A stretch of 59,437 bases of DNA, taken from the IMG/VR virus record IMGVR_UViG_3300028569_002710, positions 1-59,437 of that record. One strand, given 5' to 3'. Position numbers and translations under genes: made by a program. This DNA is from a virus. The notes under the pieces were generated by a model. The model had not been told where the DNA came from, ran no database searches, and saw only the letters and a list, made by a program, of their open reading frames with translations. Shown piece after piece: positions 49,328-57,812 of the stretch. Within the stretch, counting starts at the first letter, position 1. Every line of letters begins with the position of its first letter.

Positions 49328-50169
49328 TTTTCTGACACCTTTGACAATAAGACATTGCATCCTGATTCTAAAACATTCGATTCTATCTTCTCAATCACAA
49401 CAGAAGAACGAAGGCATTGTTTTGCTTGTTTTCTACCAATTGTATTATTATTCGCAAATGGTATTCTTGGCAAAAGCAAAGCTTTATAAATTGAACTTTT
49501 ACCACGCCAACTACATGTAATTTTTAGGATTGATCTTTCATTATTTGAATTAACAAAAAGTATATGACCACCATCATGTTTTGCATAAGGTAAATCAGAA
49601 AGATAATTAATGCTTTTGCGATCAAATCTAAAACGAAAAAAATGTTCTATTGATGGCTTTTCACCACATCCTTCAGAACAAATGTTCTTACTGCCTCTAG
49701 TGTAATGTTGAAGCATTTCAACGCAAATATCTTTTCCTGATGGATAAGCGTTCCATCTTTCATTCATGCTGCCATAAAAGACTACATCAAGAACCTGATC
49801 GGGTGTAATGTTGCATGTAATGTTACGAGGATTGATGACTCTAAGATAATCATTATTTTCATTATTGCTGACAACACAAAGAGAAGCTTTGTGTTGATTT
49901 TTACCATCAAATAAATTCACTCCTCCAAGGTAAAGAGTGCTTTCAAAATACTTGATAATCTCTGTTTTTTGGGCTACGGAAACCATCCATCCATCAGGAA
50001 CCTCTGTTACTTCTTCGACTGACAAGAATGAACCACTCAGATCAAGTTTGTAATCTTGAAAAGATTTATCATTAAATATGACGTGCATTTTTTGACCCGC
50101 AAGAAGGCGAACCAAAGAATTTTTTGAATTAGGATTTTTAATCCTTATTGGGCAATAGTTCTTTTGCAT
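49324..50169 (-). CDS. Unknown beta-rich protein, middle gene of a three-gene operon
   Basis: 281 residues from the ATG at 50169. It shows beta-strand patterns such as MHVIFNDKSFQDYKLDLSGS and a Cys-rich SKNICSEGCGEKP segment near residue 165. No known domain. It overlaps the upstream gene by 32 nt and the downstream by 4 nt, so the three products are probably made together. Confidence 0.58.
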   Translation of the reverse strand: MQKNYCPIRIKNPNSKNSLVRLLAGQKMHVIFNDKSFQDYKLDLSGSFLSVEEVTEVPDGWMVSVAQKTEIIKYFESTLYLGGVNLFDGKNQHKASLCVVSNNENNDYLRVINPRNITCNITPDQVLDVVFYGSMNERWNAYPSGKDICVEMLQHYTRGSKNICSEGCGEKPSIEHFFRFRFDRKSINYLSDLPYAKHDGGHILFVNSNNERSILKITCSWRGKSSIYKALLLPRIPFANNNTIGRKQAKQCLRSSVVIEKIESNVLESGCNVLLSKVSEK

Positions 50170-50800
50170 GTTTATCAATTATATTCACAAGCCAATTTGA
50201 ATGATTCTGCACCTTATTTAACACTTCATTCTTCCAGTTCCGTAAGACCATAGGGCTAAAACAAGAAAATTTCCTTAATATTTCAGAAATATATGCAATT
50301 CTTGTTTCATTTGAATTTTCATCATCGAGTGTTTGAAATAAAAGATATTTTATATCTCCACTTTGTTTTTGTAAAAAACTATCATATGAACTTACAAACA
50401 TTTCCCATCCTGTGATAAAAGCTAAATCTTTATCACGAATAAGATTGACTGAAGTTAATTTTTTACAAAAATGATAAACGAAACTTTCGTATTCGCTCCA
50501 TCTTATTGTTGTGATATGATGAATTCCAAAAACCTGATCTTTTACATGACCATCAGGAATTTGATAATGTATTGCAGCCTCATAATGACCCGGATGATGA
50601 TCACTATAAACCCATTTTACTTCAAATATGCCAAAAGATGGAGTTGCGTTACTTGCAGTATAAAATGAAGGTTGGCCAAGAATATCTGACCAAATATGAT
50701 TATCTCTACATTTGAAAAAAACACAAGAATTTGCATTATGATGTACCAACGGCACATCTCTTATTTGATGCCTTTTGAAATATTCTTCATATAAACGCAT
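50138..50800 (-). CDS. Unknown protein, first gene of a three-gene operon
   Basis: 220 residues. PLVHHNANSCVFFKCRDNHI, GIFEVKWVYSDHHPGHYEA and HYQIPDGHVKDQ are rich in His and aromatic residues. It could bind metal. No family is recognised. Its 3' end overlaps the next gene, which suggests complex formation. Confidence 0.58.
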   Translation of the reverse strand: MRLYEEYFKRHQIRDVPLVHHNANSCVFFKCRDNHIWSDILGQPSFYTASNATPSFGIFEVKWVYSDHHPGHYEAAIHYQIPDGHVKDQVFGIHHITTIRWSEYESFVYHFCKKLTSVNLIRDKDLAFITGWEMFVSSYDSFLQKQSGDIKYLLFQTLDDENSNETRIAYISEILRKFSCFSPMVLRNWKNEVLNKVQNHSNWLVNIIDKHAKELLPNKD

Positions 50801-50808
50801 ATTTTTTA

Positions 50809-51033
50809 CTAATTAAAGTCATTGAGAAATTGTTGCACAATATAGGGGTCAACCAATAAAGACCACCTATTTTCCTTTTCGTCCCATGACAAAGGATATT
50901 TGTCAGGCACCGTATCAACGATGTCAAAAAGATCACCATTACTCTTTGCACGCTCAACTGAACGCTGAAACAGGAGCGGATGCAAATCTGAATATTTTTT
51001 TCTAAGCTTATCTACAATTTTTTCATCAAGCAT
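50809..51033 (-). CDS. Small conserved unknown protein
   Basis: 74 residues. LFQRSVERAKSNGDLFDIVD followed by KYPLSWDEKENRWSLLVDPY matches a small-protein pattern I have seen in large phages and bacteria with no assigned function. It probably belongs to the same transcript as the three-gene operon, 8 bp away. Confidence 0.65.
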   Translation of the reverse strand: MLDEKIVDKLRKKYSDLHPLLFQRSVERAKSNGDLFDIVDTVPDKYPLSWDEKENRWSLLVDPYIVQQFLNDFN

Positions 51034-51078
51034 AATAAATTGTATCCATCAGCTTTTCATTAATCAAATCTCTTAAAC

Positions 51079-51381
51079 TTAATCGTTTTTTGAACGACCA
51101 CTTATAAAACTCTTTGGACCAGACAAAGAAGTTTTAAGTTTGTAATATCTCCAAGCTGCACAACACACAACACCGCCCAAAACCGACATTATCAAACCAG
51201 AAGTCTGGAATGACTGATGACCCATTCCTAACAAGAAATTAATTGTACCACCAACAAATGAACCAGCCACTCCAATTCCCAATGTTGGAAGATAACCAAT
51301 AGGCTCGTCTCCGGGGTGCAAAGACTTAGCAATATAACCAACAATAAGACCGAACAGAATCCAAGAAATTATAAAAAACAT
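51079..51381 (-). CDS. GlsB/YeaQ/YmgE-family membrane protein
   Basis: 100 residues. IISWILFGLIVGYIAKSLHP, GYLPTLGIGVAGSFVGGTIN and a third helix SGLIMSVLGGVVCCAAW give the three-span pattern of the transglycosylase-associated family. The role in bacteria is a stress-linked membrane protein. Basic C-terminal tail. GAGGTGATG precedes the ATG, and the gene at 51386 overlaps the same transcript. Confidence 0.85.
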   Translation of the reverse strand: MFFIISWILFGLIVGYIAKSLHPGDEPIGYLPTLGIGVAGSFVGGTINFLLGMGHQSFQTSGLIMSVLGGVVCCAAWRYYKLKTSLSGPKSFISGRSKND

Positions 51382-51385
51382 GACA

Positions 51386-52249
51386 TCACCTCACCGATTT
51401 GATTTCCAAATAAGAATCAGGAGTATGATCGTCAGCAAGATCAGCACAAAGATCTTTCATGTATCTAACATACTGTCGATCAAACTGAGAATAGCTCTTA
51501 AACCCATAAATCATTCCCAAAACAGTTTCAGGCTTATTCTTTGACTGTAATCTAAGAAAACCTTGAAGCTTTACTTCGCCAAACTCTTTTCTCAACATCA
51601 AACAAAGACAAGCAGCCTGTTGATCAAATATTTTTTTGTTTTCATTTGTCTGCTTGTTATAATCATCTTCTGAAGTTGTGAATATTTGATCAGCAGAATT
51701 AGTAAACTGTTCTTTTCTTGCAATATCATTGAATGATTTTAGAACCTGACGAACATCAGTAACAGAACCATTCAAAAGAATACAACCTCTCTTGAACCAA
51801 ACAGGCAAAGTTGTTGATTCAGCAACCTCATATTCATATAAACAAACTTGTGTCAAATAAGGCAATAATGATTTATTAGGCTTATCATCGCCAACACACC
51901 AAATGACATTAAGTTCTTTTCTGAGTTGAACCTTCCCAGCATTTAGATTAAAAAGATTCTTAAGAAGATCATAATCTGGTACAACAAAAACACGGCACTC
52001 CTTCGTGAACTTTACATCTGGAAAACCCCATCGAGTCAAAACCGATGACTTCAAAGAATCAATTGTTTCCGAAAGATCCTTACCCTTTTGATTGTCAATG
52101 CTTAAAACAGTGAAATTCTTTGACGTATATCTGTTCCATTCCAAATTTTTAATCTGAGGATCAATAGCTTCCACTTGGACAGGAGTAGCTTGATCTTGCG
52201 CCATCAAATTTTGCAAAGAAAAAAAGATAAAGAACAAATTTTTAAGCAT
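51386..52249 (-). CDS. Secreted DUF1570-like protein (peptidase-like, degenerate)
   Basis: 287 residues from the ATG at 52249. A signal peptide (MLKNLFFIFFSLQNLMAQ) is followed by a beta-type domain (KNFTVLSIDNQKGKDLSETI) and a central LPVWFKRGCILLNGSV, which recalls planctomycete DUF1570/peptidase-MA-like proteins with LPxWFxEG. The usual HExxH is absent. It may be exported to the periplasm during infection. It is 4 bp from the membrane-protein gene. Confidence 0.6.
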   Translation of the reverse strand: MLKNLFFIFFSLQNLMAQDQATPVQVEAIDPQIKNLEWNRYTSKNFTVLSIDNQKGKDLSETIDSLKSSVLTRWGFPDVKFTKECRVFVVPDYDLLKNLFNLNAGKVQLRKELNVIWCVGDDKPNKSLLPYLTQVCLYEYEVAESTTLPVWFKRGCILLNGSVTDVRQVLKSFNDIARKEQFTNSADQIFTTSEDDYNKQTNENKKIFDQQAACLCLMLRKEFGEVKLQGFLRLQSKNKPETVLGMIYGFKSYSQFDRQYVRYMKDLCADLADDHTPDSYLEIKSVR

Positions 52250-52278
52250 AATTTTCACCAACTCATAGATTAAATTAT

Positions 52279-52821
52279 TTAAGCCGCTCTTTCGTATAAT
52301 TCAAATTCATAATATTTCCATGTCATACGAATTTTTTCAATTATTTTTTTAATTATCTGGCTGATTCTAGATTCATCCAATTGCAATTCATCAGCGATTT
52401 GGTGCATTCTCTTGCCATTAACATAGTAATCCAGAAAAATCTCTTTCTCTCTCTTGTCCATAAACTTTAACAGAACATCATAAAATTCTTTTTCATCATA
52501 ATCACAAGAATATATTGAAAGTTCTTCCGAATCTGGATCAATCTGAACTGTGGGAAGACGCTTTGATTCTAACATTGCATATTGCACTATAGACCAATTA
52601 ATTTTAGAAAACGCAAAAGTAGAAAATTTAGTATTTTTATTTTTATTATATTCATTAGCAGCTTTAACTAGACCCATATATGCAGCTGATTGCAACTCGT
52701 CATAACTAAAATAAGGATATTTGCTTTGATTCATCCTTGCTATTTTATCAGCCAAATCAATATGAGAAAGCGTAAGAATTTCAATTTCTTCTTTTGTTTT
52801 TATCAGTTTTTTTCGTGCCAT
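52279..52821 (-). CDS. Second sigma-70 family sigma factor (FliA/WhiG-like)
   Basis: 180 residues. YFSYDELQSAAYMGLVKAAN with STFAFSKINWSIVQYAM is region 2; REKEIFLDYYVNGKRMHQIA, then DELQLDESRISQIIKKI is region 4. Region 3 is short or missing, so it resembles alternative sigma factors. With the gene at 16240 it could give two successive classes of phage promoters. Confidence 0.88.
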   Translation of the reverse strand: MARKKLIKTKEEIEILTLSHIDLADKIARMNQSKYPYFSYDELQSAAYMGLVKAANEYNKNKNTKFSTFAFSKINWSIVQYAMLESKRLPTVQIDPDSEELSIYSCDYDEKEFYDVLLKFMDKREKEIFLDYYVNGKRMHQIADELQLDESRISQIIKKIIEKIRMTWKYYEFELYERAA

Positions 52822-52905
52822 TGTAGTACCTCGAAAGTTTTTGAAAGTTAAGCAGTTAAATTATATAGTAAAAATCAAAATCATTCAACCGTTTTTTTGA
52901 AAAAA

Positions 52906-53913
52906 TCATTCATAAATGCGAATTGGCGACCACATTTGATTCAAAATAAACTTCGCCTCATTAGCAATCTTCAAAACATCTTTAGATTTATAAAATTCAA
53001 CAGCGTCACCATTGTGATTCAAAATTCTTTCCAAAAACCATGTTTTTGTTTCATGTATCGATTCGCTCATGATAATAAAAATATTTTTTGAATGGCTCAG
53101 ACCAAACATTTGCAATCCCTCTTCAAGTCCACAATGATGCAAATTTTTAGGCATCTTTCTGTCTTTGCAACTGTCAATAAACAAAAGAAAAAGCTTAACC
53201 CAACATCGAATGTCACGAGGCTCAAGAGTGCCTTCTGGCCACCTTAATTCAATAGTGCGACGATTTGGACTGTTGTCATTTACAGCACGAACCAAATTAA
53301 CCAAATTAAGATTAAACCTTCTATCATCATTGTCGAAATAACTTAAATTCTTTGGAGAAACAGCTTCCAAGAAATCATGACAAGTATATGATTTTTCCCG
53401 ACATAAACCAAAAACATTATCATTACAAGATGGCGCAAACATGAACTTGCAGTGTTCACTTTGATAGCGCCTTATTGGTAAAATCATGCTCATTAATCGT
53501 TCAATCTTGATCCAACAAGCAACAATAACTGCAACCTGATCCATGGTAAGATCAGAAACCTCTGCATGAACATGTAAGCCGCAATTATGATTTGCTTTAC
53601 AGCCAATATCGTTTAATTTCGAGCTTACAAACGATACATGATCAATATCATCTATTCCTTTTCCTATAAAAGAAGCAATCTCAACACCCTTAGGACCATT
53701 GCGACCTTTCAATCCACAGGTGGCATCATCCTTTATGTGCCAATAACAATTGTTATTGGAAAGAGCATAGCGAGAAACATAAGCGTTGTACTTGGAAACA
53801 GTTGAAATAACAGATTGAACAGCTTTCTTTTTGACCTCATTGCCAACTTCTAATTCAACGCCAAATCTCCTTTGACTATCAAACTTGACATATTTTAACT
53901 TCTTTTGTTCCAT
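52906..53913 (-). CDS. Putative amidoligase (ATP-grasp-like, PF12224-type)
   Basis: 335 residues from the ATG at 53913 behind GAGG; longer frames run through a repeat. FGVELEVGNEV near residue 18, YWHIKDDATC, GVEIASFIGKG and CGLHVHAEVSDL near 108 are motifs of the amidoligase family, related to glutamine synthetase. Such enzymes are proposed to form amide bonds on peptides, often with a GGCT-like cyclotransferase, one of which lies at 26459. The substrate is unknown. The C-terminal 100 residues are unassigned. Confidence 0.8.
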   Translation of the reverse strand: MEQKKLKYVKFDSQRRFGVELEVGNEVKKKAVQSVISTVSKYNAYVSRYALSNNNCYWHIKDDATCGLKGRNGPKGVEIASFIGKGIDDIDHVSFVSSKLNDIGCKANHNCGLHVHAEVSDLTMDQVAVIVACWIKIERLMSMILPIRRYQSEHCKFMFAPSCNDNVFGLCREKSYTCHDFLEAVSPKNLSYFDNDDRRFNLNLVNLVRAVNDNSPNRRTIELRWPEGTLEPRDIRCWVKLFLLFIDSCKDRKMPKNLHHCGLEEGLQMFGLSHSKNIFIIMSESIHETKTWFLERILNHNGDAVEFYKSKDVLKIANEAKFILNQMWSPIRIYE

Positions 53914-53926
53914 TACCATACCTCTT

Positions 53927-53953
53927 CCGTCCGTCAGCGGAGGACGGATTTCC
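53927..53953. repeat. Dispersed leader element, copy D
   Basis: On the minus strand, GGAAATCCGTCCTCCGCTGA continues into CGGACGG and lies about 14 nt upstream of the amidoligase ATG. The CCGTCC/GGACGG arms make the best hairpin of the set. Confidence 0.65.
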
Positions 53954-54008
53954 ATGAAGCAGCATCATAAACTTTTCAGAGGGGCAAAACAAGACTGTTT
54001 TTTTTTGA

Positions 54009-54305
54009 TTAAGTTTGCTCTGGAACATCGTATGATCTCAAATTTGGCAAATCATCAAGAGCCGACTCTCCCCTCATTCTCCTTGCAATCATTTCCATCT
54101 CACGTTCATATTTTTCATCCCAAGTCTGAGATTTTTTAGCAGAAGGAGGAACAGCCGATGGAGAATCAGAAATAATTTCAACCAATTCTGCAAACATATT
54201 GTCAAAACGATCATTCATCCTAACAAGAAAGATACCAATGAAAAACAAAAAAACCAAATTGATAATAAGAATCATAAAACACAACGACAAAATAATTGCT
54301 TCCAC
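54009..54305 (-). CDS. Single-span membrane protein
   Basis: 98 residues. A membrane helix (IILSLCFMILIINLVFLFFI) is followed by a helical cytoplasmic part and a C-terminal segment rich in charged residues (WDEKYEREMEMIARRMRGES). Function is unknown. It is 9 bp after the virion gene at 54315. Confidence 0.62.
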   Translation of the reverse strand: MEAIILSLCFMILIINLVFLFFIGIFLVRMNDRFDNMFAELVEIISDSPSAVPPSAKKSQTWDEKYEREMEMIARRMRGESALDDLPNLRSYDVPEQT

Positions 54306-54314
54306 AATTTTCTC

Positions 54315-55718
54315 CTAAATCACAGCAGTCGAAGATCTCGCAAAACTTGTCCCCAACTGATATAAAGTTGGAGGTTTAGGGATAATCGAACTAATGTCCT
54401 TGTTTTCACCCTTATTGAAAATATTTGTACTAGAAATCCTTATGTTCAAATAAGGATTATCAGTCCAATATGAAGATTTGAAAATACCAATTCTATCATT
54501 CAATAGAACGCTAATTGGCACAATCCCATTCCCATTATTAATATAGTTTGTTTTCGTGTTCAAATTGAAAATAAAATCTTCTTTGAAATTCCTCACTGTT
54601 TCACAAACATCGTCAGAAGAAAAAATAATTACAATTCTTGTATCAATGGCAATATTTGTTCCAAGATTCTTTCTTGTAACTATAATCGAAAATTTGAAAG
54701 CAGGAGTGCTTGTTGCGTTTTCTTGACCGAAAGGACTATTTGTACAAGCCCACTCAAACTGAAAACGCCAATTTTCAATATTTGCATTATCACCAGACGA
54801 ACCTTCAAAATGCTTAAAAGCCAACCATGAATTACTACGACCACTGTAAATAAGTGGCAATATTGACGGGAAAGTATAAGCATTACGCTGCAAGAAATTA
54901 CCTAAAACACCGGGATTACTAAAGTTATTTTCTATGAATAACTCTAATGGGAAACTTATACATGAGCCACAAGCTGTGGCAACTGTGTTGGTAGGAGCGA
55001 TAAGAGCAGGAGCAGATCCTAATCCAAAAATAACATCACTTAACAAGAAGGTTTTTATTCCACCATATGTCAAGAAACTAGTAGCAAATGAACTAACCGC
55101 TCCACCTGATCCACCAGTTAAAACATGACCACCAGAACTATCATAAACAAAATTAGATGTTGTCGGAGTTACTGCTCCACTTGTAATTGCTGCATCTGCA
55201 CTTCCGTAAAATGTAGCACCTCCACTTCCTTGATATCTTTGATAAATCTGCACAACTGAAACAGTCATGCCCATCTTTATCAAAGATCTAGTGCTTACAG
55301 AAAATTGAGGAAATTTATAATCAACAACTTGTAAGTCATTCGGAAGACTAGGATCATTGAGGTAAATATCAGCAGGCTGGCTATACCTCTTAAGGTAAAC
55401 TATTTCCCAGTTTCGAGACTCACGAGCAAAATATTCACCAACCTCTTTGGGAGTTCTTGCAAGAATTGTTTGTATAAAATTTTGCTTTTCTGGAACAGAT
55501 ACATCTAAAGACTTTGTGTCATCAGGAGGATGAACATATCCTTCTATAACCCACCAATACAAAGGCAACTCGCCTACAGACCAATAAAAAGAAATCTCAG
55601 ATTCAATTTCTTCATTTACAGCGTAATAAACCTGCAAGTCAACCGAAAATTGTTGTACAACACCTGCCGTTCCATCAATCAGAACTCCATCAGACATTGT
55701 ATCATTGTAAATTGTCAT
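54315..55718 (-). CDS. Virion-like beta-rich protein
   Basis: 467 residues. The composition (Ser/Thr/Asn/Ile, few Cys or His) and strands such as VQQFSVDLQVYYAVNEEIES and FPQFSVSTRSLIKMGMTVSV suggest a phage structural protein. A Gly/Ala/Ser segment lies near 165-260. No signature is recognised. It is in the same minus-strand cluster as other probable virion genes (57813, 55755). Confidence 0.6.
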   Translation of the reverse strand: MTIYNDTMSDGVLIDGTAGVVQQFSVDLQVYYAVNEEIESEISFYWSVGELPLYWWVIEGYVHPPDDTKSLDVSVPEKQNFIQTILARTPKEVGEYFARESRNWEIVYLKRYSQPADIYLNDPSLPNDLQVVDYKFPQFSVSTRSLIKMGMTVSVVQIYQRYQGSGGATFYGSADAAITSGAVTPTTSNFVYDSSGGHVLTGGSGGAVSSFATSFLTYGGIKTFLLSDVIFGLGSAPALIAPTNTVATACGSCISFPLELFIENNFSNPGVLGNFLQRNAYTFPSILPLIYSGRSNSWLAFKHFEGSSGDNANIENWRFQFEWACTNSPFGQENATSTPAFKFSIIVTRKNLGTNIAIDTRIVIIFSSDDVCETVRNFKEDFIFNLNTKTNYINNGNGIVPISVLLNDRIGIFKSSYWTDNPYLNIRISSTNIFNKGENKDISSIIPKPPTLYQLGTSFARSSTAVI

Positions 55719-55754
55719 ATAAACTATTTATTGGCCAAACAGAAAATCCAACAA

Positions 55755-56978
55755 TTAATAAGCACTGGCCAAGAAAATTTCTTTTTCTCGCTGATTCATA
55801 GCCTTTGTTATATCTGGGCCTTTAAGATGCATAAAATCTTTGCTGTTAGTTTGTTGCTTATAATTAGCAAAATGAACTAAATAATTATTTTTTTCTAACT
55901 TTGCAAATTCCAGTAAATCTTTCTTAACATCATGCAAAGCATCTCTACGCCTCAAAAATGTAATAATTTCGCTTCCATCAAATTCTGTTAATCTTAAGAA
56001 AAATTCCACTTTATCAGAAATATCATTTGGATATTTTAATGCAGACAATTGTTTTCTTACTACTGATGAATTCGTATTGTTTCTTAGAATAAAAGCTAAC
56101 GAAGCAGGAAAACTATTGCTTTCTTCATAGTTTTGAACATCAATAATCAAATTAGGCAAAACAGCAGGGAAAAGATCTAAGTCTTGATAATTTCTGAAGA
56201 AGTTATTTTTATTTATCGCTGCCTTAAAACCACTCGTGAATTCGGCCACAATCCTTTCTCCTGAAACACCTTCCAAAAATTTGAATTTATTAATTGCATT
56301 CAAAGTGTCCTTGTCAACATTATCCTTGATTAAGCCGGGATTAAACCTGCTGAAAAAGCGAACAAGGCGAAGAACTCTAAGTTTATCTTCTCTAAATCTT
56401 TCTTCTGGATTCCCAACCGGCCTAGCAACAAGATTTTTAATATCATTAATTCCTTGCCCACGACCATCAATGGTGTTGTAATCTATAATTCTTTTTTTGT
56501 CTATGTCGTAGAAAAGAGCATTCATAGTCAAGTCTCTTCTCTGTGCATCCTTATCTGCCGTAGAATAGCTCACTCTATCTGGTCTTCGACCATCACCATG
56601 AATAGGATCATAATATTCTTCTCTAAATGTTGCTATCTCATATTCTTTTCCATCCATAATAGCTGAAATAACACCAAATGCTTCTCCCTTAGGAAGAACT
56701 CTAATCCCATGTCTTTGCGCTTCTTCTGATGATAAAATCTTAGTTATGTCTTCTGGCCTAGCATCAGTTGTTAAATCAACATCCTTTGGACCTCCACCCT
56801 TCCCATTCATATGGAAGTGACTAATCAGGAAGTCACGGATAACTCCACCAACAGCATACAACTTTTTACCATGCTTTTTGAATAATTCATTCAAAAAAAC
56901 AATGTCATCAGGCATCGGTATTTCCATATCGATGACATCTTGTTTTTCTTCGCTTTCAAGCCATAATCTAAAATTCAT
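55755..56978 (-). CDS. cca: CCA tRNA nucleotidyltransferase (class II), with capsid-targeting-like N-terminus
   Basis: 407 residues from the ATG at 56978 (a TTG 18 bp upstream is less likely). It begins MNFRLWLESEEKQD, like other tagged proteins here. YAVGGVIRDFL (G44-G45), GPKDVDLTTDARP (D67, D69), RRDLTMNAL and NPEERFREDKLRVLRLVRFF are the nucleotidyltransferase motifs of bacterial CCA/poly(A) polymerases. It adds CCA to tRNAs, and the three tRNAs in this window lack it. Confidence 0.9.
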   Translation of the reverse strand: MNFRLWLESEEKQDVIDMEIPMPDDIVFLNELFKKHGKKLYAVGGVIRDFLISHFHMNGKGGGPKDVDLTTDARPEDITKILSSEEAQRHGIRVLPKGEAFGVISAIMDGKEYEIATFREEYYDPIHGDGRRPDRVSYSTADKDAQRRDLTMNALFYDIDKKRIIDYNTIDGRGQGINDIKNLVARPVGNPEERFREDKLRVLRLVRFFSRFNPGLIKDNVDKDTLNAINKFKFLEGVSGERIVAEFTSGFKAAINKNNFFRNYQDLDLFPAVLPNLIIDVQNYEESNSFPASLAFILRNNTNSSVVRKQLSALKYPNDISDKVEFFLRLTEFDGSEIITFLRRRDALHDVKKDLLEFAKLEKNNYLVHFANYKQQTNSKDFMHLKGPDITKAMNQREKEIFLASAY

Positions 56979-57006
56979 AACATATTTAATGCTCAAATGA
57001 ATTAAA

Positions 57007-57789
57007 TCAAAGCATAGAAATATTTTTTTTGTTTGTTTTTTTTATTTCTTTTGTTTCGTCAAACCATTTCACGCCATAACCTTCTACTATCTTGCGAAAA
57101 TTATTTGAATTATGTGTATGCTGAAAAAGAACTGGTGCGCTATTCAAATGAGGACATCCTCTTTTATCAGGATAAGAGAATCTATAATCACTGTTTGGAT
57201 CTCCAACTTTATAGATTAATTTATTAGAAGTAATATTATTATATAACTCTCTCTCTATATCTGATTCTCTAGGAATAGAAAAAGGCATCATAAAATTATT
57301 TTTCCACAAATCAGCAAAAGAAGAAACTCTACAACCAAATACTTGTGTATTGAACGACTTTCCCGGATACATGTTCCAATAAGTACCAACATAATCACAA
57401 TCGACCAAATGTTTAAGAAAATATTCAACAAAATCAGGAGCAACTGCTATATCTTCGGCAAGATGAATTAAATAATCTTTCCCTGTTGCAGCAGCAAATT
57501 CAGTTGCCATCCTTATTGAAGTAGCCGCTCCATCTTGATGATTTTTTTGAATACTGTTAGAGAGAACTATTCTTGCCCTCTTATAAACTTCTAAAGCAAT
57601 ATTTCTTTCTCTTTGATCCATATTCCAAATATCAAAACAAATTGCAGAAACAATAACATCGTGTTCTCCTTTCGGATTCGCACAATCAATTGCCGCAATT
57701 AACATTTTCAAATGTTCAATAGGATTTATAGATCCATCTGATTTATGATGAGTCCCATTATAAGAAAAAGATAATGCTAAATTACTCAT
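57007..57789 (-). CDS. GT-A-type glycosyltransferase-like protein
   Basis: 260 residues. AATGKDYLIHLAEDIAVAPD supplies the DxD-like metal motif (EDI) near residue 115, and FVEYFLKHLVDCDYVGTYW with VFGCRVSSFADLW fit a GT2-like fold. The C-terminal tail is Lys-rich. Donor and acceptor are unknown. It lies 28 bp downstream of the CCA gene start on the same strand. Confidence 0.7.
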   Translation of the reverse strand: MSNLALSFSYNGTHHKSDGSINPIEHLKMLIAAIDCANPKGEHDVIVSAICFDIWNMDQRERNIALEVYKRARIVLSNSIQKNHQDGAATSIRMATEFAAATGKDYLIHLAEDIAVAPDFVEYFLKHLVDCDYVGTYWNMYPGKSFNTQVFGCRVSSFADLWKNNFMMPFSIPRESDIERELYNNITSNKLIYKVGDPNSDYRFSYPDKRGCPHLNSAPVLFQHTHNSNNFRKIVEGYGVKWFDETKEIKKTNKKNISML

Positions 57790-57812
57790 TACCTATTTAC
57801 TAATTAAGAATA

